Virus record (IMG/VR): IMGVR_UViG_3300046011_005443
Location: 39,121-103,120 of that record
Length of the DNA stretch: 64,000 nucleotides
Source of the DNA: a virus
Strand: one strand, 5' to 3'
Positions 9,282 through 16,745 of this stretch are shown in pieces; the first letter of the stretch is position 1; each line of letters opens with the position of its first letter. Position numbers and translations under genes: made by a program. Below the pieces are notes generated by a model. That model saw only the letters and a list, made by a program, of their open reading frames with translations. It did no database searches and had not been told where the DNA came from.

Positions 9282-9911
9282 TTATATTTCTCTATCCTTG
9301 ATCCACGTTACCATGCTGTATTTTGTGCCAGATGTTATTGGGTGTGCAATGTGTAGATACGCATAGTTGGATGGGAACAAAATTAACATTCCGGGTTCAG
9401 GTTTAATTTTTACGTGAAAATTAGGAAATTCCAACTCACCTCCTTCAAAATTGTCATTTAAATAACACAAGCAAGATATTGCTCTTCCTATAGGAGTTCC
9501 GCCATCATAATGTCCTTTGTATTCTTCGCCTTGATCGTATTTTAACATTTGATAATGTTCGTGCCAAAGACCTTCCTTGATATTAAATCTTTTAGCATAG
9601 GGAATTGATGCTGCTAATAATAACATATAGAACTGATTATGAACATTTTGTAATACAGCATTATTGGTAATTCCTGCTAGATGAGTAACTCCCATCATTT
9701 TGTTTGTTCTGTGTGTTTGATGTGGTCCTTCCTGAGTGGTTTCGGCTCGTTGCCAATGCACTCCGGAATCTGAATTAGAAGCTGCGTTTTCCACCATCTT
9801 GATAGTGTTCTCTGGGTTCGGCCAGGCATTTTCATAAATGGCAATACAACCTGCTATCACAGTGCTTGGCTGTAGTTCCCCAGGAAAAAAATTGTTTATT
9901 ACCACGGTCAT
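9282..9911 (-). CDS. Prolyl-4-hydroxylase-type 2OG-Fe(II) oxygenase
   Basis: 209 residues. The motif Y-K-G-H-Y-D-G-G gives H134 and D136; 'PGMLILFPSNYAYLHIAHP' gives the second His (H187 or H190), and K197 (GTKYSMVTW) takes the place of the 2OG-binding Arg/Lys, as in prolyl 4-hydroxylases. This is the first gene of the minus-strand oxygenase operon. AAGGACAAC precedes ATG, and a TTAAATAG element lies 27 bases further upstream (complement of 9938-9945). It may hydroxylate Pro or Asn in fibre or capsid proteins, but no substrate can be read from sequence. Confidence 0.8.
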   Translation of the reverse strand: MTVVINNFFPGELQPSTVIAGCIAIYENAWPNPENTIKMVENAASNSDSGVHWQRAETTQEGPHQTHRTNKMMGVTHLAGITNNAVLQNVHNQFYMLLLAASIPYAKRFNIKEGLWHEHYQMLKYDQGEEYKGHYDGGTPIGRAISCLCYLNDNFEGGELEFPNFHVKIKPEPGMLILFPSNYAYLHIAHPITSGTKYSMVTWIKDREI

Positions 9912-9937
9912 ATTGTTGTCCTTTTATACGAGCTATG

Positions 9938-9945
9938 CTATTTAA
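9938..9945 (-). promoter_or_regulatory. Late-promoter-like element for the minus-strand oxygenase operon
   Basis: Complement reads TTAAATAG, one or two changes from the T4 late element TATAAATA. The start codon follows after 26 bases with an intervening AAGGA. It is divergent from the plus-strand element at 9965-9972. Confidence 0.4.
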
Positions 9946-9964
9946 GAGAGCAACGGAATTATTT

Positions 9965-9972
9965 CATAAATA
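9965..9972 (+). promoter_or_regulatory. Late promoter element, near-leaderless
   Basis: CATAAATA matches the T4 late consensus at seven of eight bases. ATG of the 9979 gene follows after six bases without room for a ribosome-binding site, so the mRNA should begin at or next to the start codon. Confidence 0.65.
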
Positions 9973-9978
9973 CTGATT

Positions 9979-10323
9979 ATGGCCACCCGTTTTATTTCCA
10001 GCGACGAGATATTCAGTCACAAGTTTTATAAAAATTATTGTCAAAACATCTCGTCTAACAATTTGCAAACTACTGCTACTCCTTGTGTTGCAGATATAAC
10101 AGTTTGGGAAGAAATTTATTTTAAACCAGGTGTAATAGGTGTATACGCTGCCTGGGATCCTTATTGTGAATTCTATTTGGTTTATTATCCTGTGTTAGCG
10201 GAAACAAAGTTCCATTCGTTGACATTTTTTGGAAAAGATGCTTCGAATAGGGTTCAGGAATTTCTTGCAACATATGATATAGATCTTGCTACCAACAATG
10301 TATGGGTAGATGAAATCAACTGA
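9979..10323 (+). CDS. Unknown protein, paralogue of the 6112 gene
   Basis: 114 residues starting at ATG six bases after a CATAAATA late element. Residues about 42-66 (VWEEIYFKPGVIGVYAAWDP and Y-C-E-F-Y) align with the gene at 6112, with the same W-E, K-x-G, I-G-x-Y-A-A and P-Y-x-E-F-Y spacing and a W-V-D ending. The copy is shorter in the middle and N-terminus. Together the two copies bracket the minus-strand oxygenase operon, suggesting duplication or insertion of that operon. Function unknown. Confidence 0.6.
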   Translation: MATRFISSDEIFSHKFYKNYCQNISSNNLQTTATPCVADITVWEEIYFKPGVIGVYAAWDPYCEFYLVYYPVLAETKFHSLTFFGKDASNRVQEFLATYDIDLATNNVWVDEIN

Positions 10324-10552
10324 ATTTCAATGAAAAAGTCATCAGATCTAAACTATTTGAAAACTCAATGCAACTCCAATCTTCAGAAATTGATGATTTA
10401 AATTCTGTTTGCCAGTGATGTCTAATCACAGACTGTAGATCTAAAGACAACTGATCTGTATTATTTTGTTTTTCTATAAGATATTCCACGGCTTTGAGAA
10501 AAACAGGACTCACAGCGCAGTCATCTTGTAGTATTTTGATAGTCAAAGTCAC
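10316..10552 (-). CDS. Small hypothetical protein
   Basis: 78 residues, starting at GTG. An exact TATAAATA on the minus strand (complement of 10557-10564) ends four bases before the start, which is the main reason to accept this gene. It converges on and overlaps the 9979 gene by eight bases. Composition is acidic with no recognisable motif. Function unknown; a chance ORF remains possible. Confidence 0.4.
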   Translation of the reverse strand: MTLTIKILQDDCAVSPVFLKAVEYLIEKQNNTDQLSLDLQSVIRHHWQTEFKSSISEDWSCIEFSNSLDLMTFSLKFS

Positions 10553-10556
10553 TGTT

Positions 10557-10564
10557 TATTTATA
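10557..10564 (-). promoter_or_regulatory. Exact T4-type late promoter element
   Basis: The complement is TATAAATA, identical to the T4 late consensus, placed four bases before a GTG start on the minus strand. Confidence 0.45.
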
Positions 10565-10586
10565 GGTATCCAGTCTGCATTTTTAG

Positions 10587-10594
10587 AATAAATA
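10587..10594 (+). promoter_or_regulatory. Late-promoter-like element before the fibre gene
   Basis: AATAAATA, 24 bases before the ATG at 10619. No strong ribosome site intervenes. Confidence 0.45.
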
Positions 10595-10618
10595 ATAGAC
10601 TAATAACAAAGAATATCA

Positions 10619-12901
10619 ATGGCCAAAATATCCGTATCCGATGCAGTAAGAATAATTCCAAGAGACGCTGAATTTCTGAACAGAAAGTCAGGGCTAAGAG
10701 GTGAAGTTTTTTACGATCAAACAGCTAATACCCTTAGAATTTACAACGGATCATCCACTGGCGGATTAAATTTAGCTAGAGGAGATCTTGCCAATGTGTC
10801 AACCAGTGATTTTAGATCTAAGTCTGTGGTTTCTAAACTGGCTACAGTCACATATCAGGTAACAATCACAGGTCCTCAAGGCGGCGATACAGGCAACAAA
10901 TACAATCTTAACGGTGTTTATCGTCCTATACTGAATTTTGTAGTGGGCTATACCTATGTGTTTGTTCAGGACGATCCTACCAACGTCTACTTTCCTAACG
11001 TCAATGGAACTACAGTAAATCAGCATCCTTTGAATTTTTCCGCAGATAATCTCAGTGGAAACAATGGCGGCGGCACAAGTTATCTTGTAGATGTGCAATA
11101 TTACCTAGATAATGTTAATGTTACACAGGCAGTGTATAACAGTAATATGTTTGCCACAGCCACTGCACGGCAGGTGCGTATCACAGTCACTAATTCTACG
11201 CCAGCTTTGCTCTACTATTGGTGTTGGAATCACTTGGCCATGGGTCAGTCAATAGCAGTAGCAGATCCTGGATCAGGAACCGGTAGCGGAGGCGCACTAA
11301 ATGACTTGAGTGATGTTGTGTTAACAACTCCAACAATTAACCAGGTGTTGAAGTATAACGGCACAAATTGGATTAATGATACAGACTTAGAGTCTAATAG
11401 TTTTGCCACAATAGCAGTAGCAGGGCAAAGCTCAGTGGCTGCGGGCACCCCCACAGATACGCTGACACTAGTGGCAGGCGCAGGTATAACCCTCACAACT
11501 AATGCTGGCACAGATGCCATTACAATTACCAGCACAGCCAGCACAGGCAACATAACATTTGTTGCTAACACCATAGACAGCACAGACAGCACAGCTATCA
11601 CTGTAACTCCTGCTGTAAATTTTGAATCAGATGTGGTAGTAGGCAATGAAATCGTATTTGCAGACGGCACAAGACAGAATACTTCTGCTGTAGGTGTACC
11701 TGGGCCAGTAGGACCGCAAGGGCCAGCAGGAGCTTCGGGAGCAGGTACAGGAGATGTTCTTAGCAGTGGTGGCGGATATGTCGATAATGCTATTGTACGC
11801 TATGACGGTACTACCGGTACTATCATACAAACCAGCTCTGCAACCATATCAGATGCTGGACTACTTACGGCCACTAACTTCAGTGGTGGAGGTTCAGCAC
11901 TTACTTCGTTAAATGCTACGCAGTTGACTTCAGGCACCATACCGGACGCCAGATTTCCGGCTACGTTGCCTGCAGTGAGTGGCGCAAATCTCACAGCACT
12001 TCCTGCAACATTACCAGCGGCCAGCGGGGCTAATCTCACAGCATTAAATGCTACACAACTCACCAGCGGCACAGTACCCATCGGAAGACTCGGGTCGTCA
12101 GGAACACCTAGTGCCAGCACCTACCTTAGAGGCGACAATACATGGGCTACTGTTTCGGGCGGAGGATTAGCATCTGACAGTTTTGCCACTATATCTGTGG
12201 CAGGCCAATCGAATGTTGTAGCAGATTCAGCCACAGACACACTAACACTGGTGGCAGGTACAGGCATTACTATTACCACAGATGCAGGTACAGACACTGT
12301 GACCATTACCAACTCAGGTACTGGCCAAAACACTTTTGAAACAATAGCAGTAGCTGGGCAGAGTTCTGTGGTAGCAGATTCGGCCACTGACACTCTTACT
12401 ATAGCTGCAGGCACAGGGATCTCAATAACCACGGATGCCGGCACAGACACAGTGACAATTACCAGCACAGTCAGCGCAGGCGCCACATCATTCACCGGAC
12501 TAAGTGATCGTGCAGATCTCACCATAGACCAATTTTATCTACAGGCAATAACAAGACTTAATGTCACAAACAACGGAGCTAGTGCTTACAGATTTGACCA
12601 ATATGGCACCACTGACGATCCTACAGTCTATGCCATCAATGGCACCACCATAGCTTTCAATCTCAATGTGACTGGACATCCATTCTTGATACAAGACGGC
12701 GCTGGCGCAAATTATAACACAGGATTGGTACACGTGACCACAGGGGGCACCGTAACTACAGGAGCGTCGGCTCAAGGTCAAACATCGGGCACACTATATT
12801 GGAAGATTCCAGATTCAATTACTGGTAGCTACAGATATCAGTGTAGTGTTCATGCTGCTATGATTGGAACTATTCAGATTAAAAACTTTGCCAGTATTTA
12901 A
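10619..12901 (+). CDS. Tail-fibre protein with collagen-like segment and two cupredoxin-like domains
   Basis: 760 residues. The N-terminus (RNGLRGE-like 'NRKSGLRGEVFYDQTANTLR') is the attachment-type domain of marine T4-like fibres. Residues about 75-215 form a domain with HPLNF and a downstream Y-Y-W-C-x-x-H-x-x-M-G. A second such domain closes the protein (about 650-758) with GHPFLI and Y-x-C-x-x-H-x-x-M-I-G. His followed by C-x2-H-x2-M is the ligand order of plastocyanin-type copper sites. Between them lie Ser/Thr/Ala repeats (three copies of a 'FATI-VAGQS' module) and a short GPVGPQGPAG collagen-like run at about 365-375. It is probably a trimeric fibre; copper binding is inferred only from motif spacing. 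Confidence 0.7.
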   Translation: MAKISVSDAVRIIPRDAEFLNRKSGLRGEVFYDQTANTLRIYNGSSTGGLNLARGDLANVSTSDFRSKSVVSKLATVTYQVTITGPQGGDTGNKYNLNGVYRPILNFVVGYTYVFVQDDPTNVYFPNVNGTTVNQHPLNFSADNLSGNNGGGTSYLVDVQYYLDNVNVTQAVYNSNMFATATARQVRITVTNSTPALLYYWCWNHLAMGQSIAVADPGSGTGSGGALNDLSDVVLTTPTINQVLKYNGTNWINDTDLESNSFATIAVAGQSSVAAGTPTDTLTLVAGAGITLTTNAGTDAITITSTASTGNITFVANTIDSTDSTAITVTPAVNFESDVVVGNEIVFADGTRQNTSAVGVPGPVGPQGPAGASGAGTGDVLSSGGGYVDNAIVRYDGTTGTIIQTSSATISDAGLLTATNFSGGGSALTSLNATQLTSGTIPDARFPATLPAVSGANLTALPATLPAASGANLTALNATQLTSGTVPIGRLGSSGTPSASTYLRGDNTWATVSGGGLASDSFATISVAGQSNVVADSATDTLTLVAGTGITITTDAGTDTVTITNSGTGQNTFETIAVAGQSSVVADSATDTLTIAAGTGISITTDAGTDTVTITSTVSAGATSFTGLSDRADLTIDQFYLQAITRLNVTNNGASAYRFDQYGTTDDPTVYAINGTTIAFNLNVTGHPFLIQDGAGANYNTGLVHVTTGGTVTTGASAQGQTSGTLYWKIPDSITGSYRYQCSVHAAMIGTIQIKNFASI

Positions 12902-12975
12902 TTTTCTTTCAATTCTGACATTATAAATCAAATAGTTGATAATAGCTAATTTATTTTTGAATCTGAAATTATTGA

Positions 12976-12983
12976 ATTAAATA
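12976..12983 (+). promoter_or_regulatory. Late-promoter-like element
   Basis: ATTAAATA, 24 bases before the ATG at 13008, in the 106-base gap after the fibre gene. No terminator is visible in that gap. Confidence 0.4.
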
Positions 12984-13007
12984 CTCGTTTGCAAAGTATA
13001 TGAGATC

Positions 13008-13607
13008 ATGAATCCACAAATTATTCCAATTTTTCCTGCAGCTATCTATAGAATCAATCTTAGAAAGTTATCAGCGGCTGAACGAATTGCATATGACACT
13101 AATACCGTAACCTCTATAAGTAGACAAGGCAATCAGACATCTGTTAATTCAACCCTGCTTGATAGCGATGTATTCTCAGATTTGAAAAACATATTCATGG
13201 AGCATGTACATAATTATGCTCGAGAAGTGATTAAAACAAACTGCCAATTTTATATGACAAATTCCTGGAAAAATCAAAATAAAAAAGGACAACCACACGA
13301 TCTGCACAATCACAGAAATAGCGTGATTTCAGGAGTATACTATGTGAATGTTGCAGACAGTGAAAATTCTATCTGTTTCAACAGGCTAACATCACCGTTT
13401 TTTATGGAGTTTGAGTGCAGCGAACGTACACCATTTAACAGCATAGAATGGCAGATTCCTGTTGAAGATGCAATGTTAATACTTTTTCCTTCCACTCTCT
13501 TTCACAGTGTGCCTGTAAATACCACAAACAACGAACGATTGAGTATTTCTTTTAATACTTTCATCAAAGGTAATTTCAATAATAACACTCTTGTGATCAA
13601 CGCATAG
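13008..13607 (+). CDS. 2OG-Fe(II) oxygenase-like protein (TIGR02466 type)
   Basis: 199 residues. 'IIPIFPAAIY' at the N-terminus is the family signature of TIGR02466. The core holds H100-x-H102 (LHNHRNSVISGVYY), H166 (LFHSVP) and R177 (ERLSISFN), giving the iron and 2OG sites with His in place of the usual Asp. It opens the plus-strand half of the oxygenase island directly after the fibre gene. It resembles the product at 16059 more than those on the minus strand, suggesting tandem duplication. Substrate unknown. Confidence 0.8.
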   Translation: MNPQIIPIFPAAIYRINLRKLSAAERIAYDTNTVTSISRQGNQTSVNSTLLDSDVFSDLKNIFMEHVHNYAREVIKTNCQFYMTNSWKNQNKKGQPHDLHNHRNSVISGVYYVNVADSENSICFNRLTSPFFMEFECSERTPFNSIEWQIPVEDAMLILFPSTLFHSVPVNTTNNERLSISFNTFIKGNFNNNTLVINA

Positions 13608-13615
13608 CATAAATA
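13608..13615 (+). promoter_or_regulatory. Late promoter element
   Basis: CATAAATA immediately after the stop codon of the upstream gene; the rubrerythrin-like gene starts 36 bases later behind a CCGGAG ribosome site. Confidence 0.5.
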
Positions 13616-13651
13616 CACTATATAATTTTACTCATTCCGGAGATCATTTAC

Positions 13652-14182
13652 ATGAACACAGAATTACCAGTCCCAGAGGGATATCAAGAACCATTAATTC
13701 CGCCCCCTGATCTTGATCCAAATACACCGTTGGCTATTCCAGTGGCATTGAATAGCAAGACTGCAGCCAATCTTAAACTGGCGTTTGCTGCCGAGGCACG
13801 ATCTAATGATAGATATCACTATTTTGCTACTGTGGCTGAAAAATATGAAGATGCAAATGCTACAGCTTATTTTAAACAGATTGCCGAAGAAAAACATATG
13901 TTTGCTCAAGGCCATTTAAAAGAAGCTATTTTAGGTGGATTAGGTGATCCAGATACTGGAAAGCCATCAATGCATATTACCCAGGTATTGGAAACTGCAA
14001 TTGCTTCTGAAATGCAAGCATCGGTTGAGCTGTATACAAAATATGCAGATGATGCTCGAGAAGACAAGTTGCCGCATTTAGCAGAGTGGTTTATTGAATT
14101 ATCAAGAAGAGCATCTGCTCATAAAAAATCATTCGAAGACCTGCTGAAATACTACGATCCTGCCCCACCCGACAACGAATAA
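13652..14182 (+). CDS. Rubrerythrin-like four-helix protein without rubredoxin domain
   Basis: 176 residues after CCGGAGATC. A Pro-rich 35-residue lead precedes a ferritin-like bundle: 'AFAAEARSNDRYHYFA' (E48), E79-x-x-H82, E120 with E126, and H157. In rubrerythrin, a diiron peroxidase, these helices supply E, ExxH, E-x2-E and ExxH. Here the second E-x2-E reads E-M-Q-A and the final ExxH reads A-S-A-H, so two carboxylate ligands seem replaced. No C-terminal CxxC rubredoxin is present. It lies between two 2OG oxygenase genes. It could store or deliver iron or scavenge peroxide for these oxygenases, or be catalytically altered. Family assignment is fair; activity is uncertain. Confidence 0.75.
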   Translation: MNTELPVPEGYQEPLIPPPDLDPNTPLAIPVALNSKTAANLKLAFAAEARSNDRYHYFATVAEKYEDANATAYFKQIAEEKHMFAQGHLKEAILGGLGDPDTGKPSMHITQVLETAIASEMQASVELYTKYADDAREDKLPHLAEWFIELSRRASAHKKSFEDLLKYYDPAPPDNE

Positions 14183-14200
14183 GTTATATAATCTGTTCGC

Positions 14201-14755
14201 ATGAATCGAGTAGACTCAACTCTACCAATATTTTTACACCAAGGGTTAAAATCTTATCCAATTGATTGGATGAAGACACAGGTGTTAGCCGCACATCACA
14301 AGGCAGACTACAACACCGGAAATAATTTTCAAATCAACGATTCTTCGGGAGTGTTTCACACCTTATACAAAGATTTTTTTCATATTGCCAACCAGCATTT
14401 TGGTCCACTAGAATTAGATCAAAGAAATCTTGCCAGCTGTTGGGGTTATGTAACGAACAAATTTTTTTACAAAGGTGGCATCCATAATCACCTAAATACC
14501 TGTGTAATTAATGCTGTTTACTATTTGAATATACCCGAGACTGCAGATAGACATCAAGGGTCTCTAAGTTTTTATGATAATAACTTTCATGAAATCTATA
14601 ATATAAGACCCAACGTTGGTGATTTGATTATTTTTCCAGGATATCTTAACCATCAGCCTCATCAATCATTTAGTTTAGATTATAGAGTTTCTATTAACAT
14701 GGAAATTATTTGTCAAAATGTCTGGGGTGTTGACAACAACTCTGTTTTGAGTTAA
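14201..14755 (+). CDS. 2OG-Fe(II) oxygenase-like protein
   Basis: 184 residues. H95-x-H97 (GGIHNHLNT), 'GDLIIFPGYLNHQPHQS' with H151 or H154, and R162 (DYRVSINME) form the expected triad and 2OG anchor of TIGR02466-type proteins. The N-terminal 'LPIFLHQGL' replaces the usual FPTPI segment. A TATAAT at 14187-14192 stands eight bases before ATG but no -35 box is seen, so it may be a chance match. It follows the rubrerythrin-like gene by 18 bases. Confidence 0.7.
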   Translation: MNRVDSTLPIFLHQGLKSYPIDWMKTQVLAAHHKADYNTGNNFQINDSSGVFHTLYKDFFHIANQHFGPLELDQRNLASCWGYVTNKFFYKGGIHNHLNTCVINAVYYLNIPETADRHQGSLSFYDNNFHEIYNIRPNVGDLIIFPGYLNHQPHQSFSLDYRVSINMEIICQNVWGVDNNSVLS

Positions 14756-14762
14756 TGATTGC

Positions 14763-14791
14763 TTGTAAAATCTGTGTTGATGTGTTATAAT
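14763..14791 (+). promoter_or_regulatory. Extended -10 sigma-70 promoter, apparently leaderless
   Basis: TTGTAA (14763-14768), 17 bases, then TGT-TATAAT with the -10 at 14786-14791. ATG of the next gene begins eight bases after the last -10 base (seven between), the usual +1 position, and no ribosome site precedes it. Confidence 0.6.
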
Positions 14792-14798
14792 CAAAGAC

Positions 14799-15527
14799 AT
14801 GACTGCACAAAAGATTATATTTTATCCCACTATACCTGGCATCGATAAGACAATGCCGATTTTATCTGCAGATAAAATCGTGCATAATTGGAAACAGGAA
14901 GCAGCTAGAGAATTTAAAAATCAAAAAAATAATCTCGGGCATGCCATACACAGCATTTCTAATTGTCCCGGAATCAACATCTTACAGAGTCAAGGGTTTG
15001 TAGTGCGAGCATGGCAAGATATCTACGTCAAAGCAGATTCGTCACAGGATAAAATACAGTGGAGAACTCCTATTGATCAAGAAAAAATCAACGGCAGTCC
15101 GGCGATTGAGGAACATCAAGACAGTTTGTTTAAAACATTTCAAAACTGGCCGAATCATTCTAGCCGATCTGTGATAAAATTTATCACTGGCTGGTGCTGT
15201 AAAATTCCCAGTGATTATCTTTTAATACAAACTTCTGTATTCTACGCCGATGAAAATCGATTCACTGCTCTAAGTGGGATTTATTCAAGTGACTACGGAA
15301 TCAATAACATAAATGTTCCGGTATTTTGGCACAACCTCAATGAGGAAACCGTGATCAAAGCTGGCACCCCCCTTGCACAATTAATTGCAGTTCCTAAGAA
15401 TTCCTTGGAATTAGAAATCAGAACTGATATTAGCAAAGAAGAACTAACGATAAATTATATATTGATGAACAATACTTTCGTAAGAAATTACGCTAAGATC
15501 AAATCATATTTTCAGGGAAATCAATAG
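14799..15527 (+). CDS. Unknown protein, family member of the 7812 gene (DUF6065-like)
   Basis: 242 residues with its own sigma-70-type promoter, unlike its neighbours. The first 16 residues (KIIFYPTIPGID) are beta-like, then a Trp-rich region, then 'WCCKIPSDYLLIQTS' and AGTPLAQLIAVP near residue 190. This order parallels the minus-strand protein at 7812-8615. A beta-sandwich is likely and no catalytic motif is obvious. Its stop codon overlaps the next GTG start (TAGTG). Function unknown, but both copies are embedded among 2OG oxygenases. Confidence 0.6.
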   Translation: MTAQKIIFYPTIPGIDKTMPILSADKIVHNWKQEAAREFKNQKNNLGHAIHSISNCPGINILQSQGFVVRAWQDIYVKADSSQDKIQWRTPIDQEKINGSPAIEEHQDSLFKTFQNWPNHSSRSVIKFITGWCCKIPSDYLLIQTSVFYADENRFTALSGIYSSDYGINNINVPVFWHNLNEETVIKAGTPLAQLIAVPKNSLELEIRTDISKEELTINYILMNNTFVRNYAKIKSYFQGNQ

Positions 15528-16048
15528 TGCAAAGTACATTGTTTGAAACAAAATTTTATAGTTATTATATCAATGATTGGGAATCAAAGAAAGAAAAAAT
15601 TTCAAAAAAAATTAATGCAGCGGCATTGGTAAGAAAGCCCGGTCAATTGTTTGCAAGCGATCGAGGTAATAACAGCTATCAGTCTGAGTTTGTTGAAATT
15701 TTTAAGAATGAACTGGCTCTGTTTTCTAATGAAATTAAAGTAGAATCATTAGATATAGGCGACGTATGGACAGTGTCTTATGCAAAAGATGAATTTCATA
15801 TCCCTCATAATCACTCGGGGGTGGGATATTCGGGAATCATCTATTTAGATTACGATGAAACCTTACACAGTCCAACTTATTTTATTAATCCTGTAAATAA
15901 TCCCATAACTGATCAAACAGAGATAAAGAATATTGAAGCCAGTGAAGGATTAATGATTATTGTACCGAGTAATATTTTACATTACACGTTGCCTAATAAT
16001 TCACACACAATCAAAACTATAATTGGCTTTGATTTAAAATTTAGATAA
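15527..16048 (+). CDS. Divergent 2OG-Fe(II) oxygenase-like protein
   Basis: 173 residues, GTG start overlapping the upstream stop. H94-x-H96 (IPHNHSGVGYSGIIYL) and H152 (ILHYTLP) provide the iron ligands. The position of the 2OG-binding Arg is taken by K163 (IKTIIGFD). 'EGLMIIVPSNILH' is the preceding strand. The N-terminus 'LFETKFYSYYI' fits a compact oxygenase. Substrate unknown; a Lys anchor occurs in some prolyl hydroxylases, so activity is not excluded. Confidence 0.6.
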   Translation: MQSTLFETKFYSYYINDWESKKEKISKKINAAALVRKPGQLFASDRGNNSYQSEFVEIFKNELALFSNEIKVESLDIGDVWTVSYAKDEFHIPHNHSGVGYSGIIYLDYDETLHSPTYFINPVNNPITDQTEIKNIEASEGLMIIVPSNILHYTLPNNSHTIKTIIGFDLKFR

Positions 16049-16058
16049 GGCGGTTTCT

Positions 16059-16745
16059 ATGACACATGATGTTATTCCGTTATTTCCAACTCCATTATTT
16101 GTTGCAGAGATACAAGGATTCACCAACGAAGAATTAGAATTTGTAAAACAGTCATCTTTGTATTCTCGATACAAAGATGAACCAGGAAGATGTGTAGGAT
16201 CGGATAGATTTGATATCATACATTTACCTGAAATGTCAAGAGTATGTGATTTTGTGCAAACACAGTTGAATCTATATGCTCGAGAGGTAATGTCTATATC
16301 TAATCAGTTGTTTCCTACTATCAGTTGGTTGAATCGTACCACAACAGGTGCATATCATTATCAACATCATCATGTGAATAGCATTGTCAGCGGAGTTCTA
16401 TATTTCACAGAGGATCCTGCACCTATTGAATTTCACGTAGATAAAAATTGTGTTTGGGGCTCATTAAAGATGTTTCCTATCAAATATAATCAATATAACA
16501 CTCATAGCACCACAGTTGAAATCAAACAAGGAACATTATTGATATTTCCGTCCTACTTAGAACATTCTGTAATGAGATCAATAGCTGACACTGATAGGAT
16601 AAGTTTATCTTTTAACACTTGGGTGAATGGAACAATAGGCCTATTAGATAAGACCAGTTTTTTAAATTTAGATGCTCCAACATTAAAATTTGAGCCCAAA
16701 GACAATTTGAATGTGTTGATAGAACGACAACGATTGCAAAAATGA
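16059..16745 (+). CDS. 2OG-Fe(II) oxygenase-like protein (TIGR02466 type)
   Basis: 228 residues. 'VIPLFPTPLFVAEI' is the family's N-terminal signature. Q-H103-H-H105 (HHHVNSIVSGVLYF), H179 (YLEHSVM) and R190 (DRISLSFNTW) form the metal and 2OG sites. It is about 30 residues longer than the 13008 product, at the C-terminus, where no motif is seen. Its stop overlaps the next ATG by four bases, so translation is probably coupled. Substrate unknown. Confidence 0.8.
   Translation: MTHDVIPLFPTPLFVAEIQGFTNEELEFVKQSSLYSRYKDEPGRCVGSDRFDIIHLPEMSRVCDFVQTQLNLYAREVMSISNQLFPTISWLNRTTTGAYHYQHHHVNSIVSGVLYFTEDPAPIEFHVDKNCVWGSLKMFPIKYNQYNTHSTTVEIKQGTLLIFPSYLEHSVMRSIADTDRISLSFNTWVNGTIGLLDKTSFLNLDAPTLKFEPKDNLNVLIERQRLQK

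Noticed and set aside
14187-14192. TATAAT before the 14201 gene as another leaderless promoter
   Set aside because: The -35 region at 14164-14169 is C-rich and no extended -10 is present. The spacing to ATG is eight, so it is probably chance.
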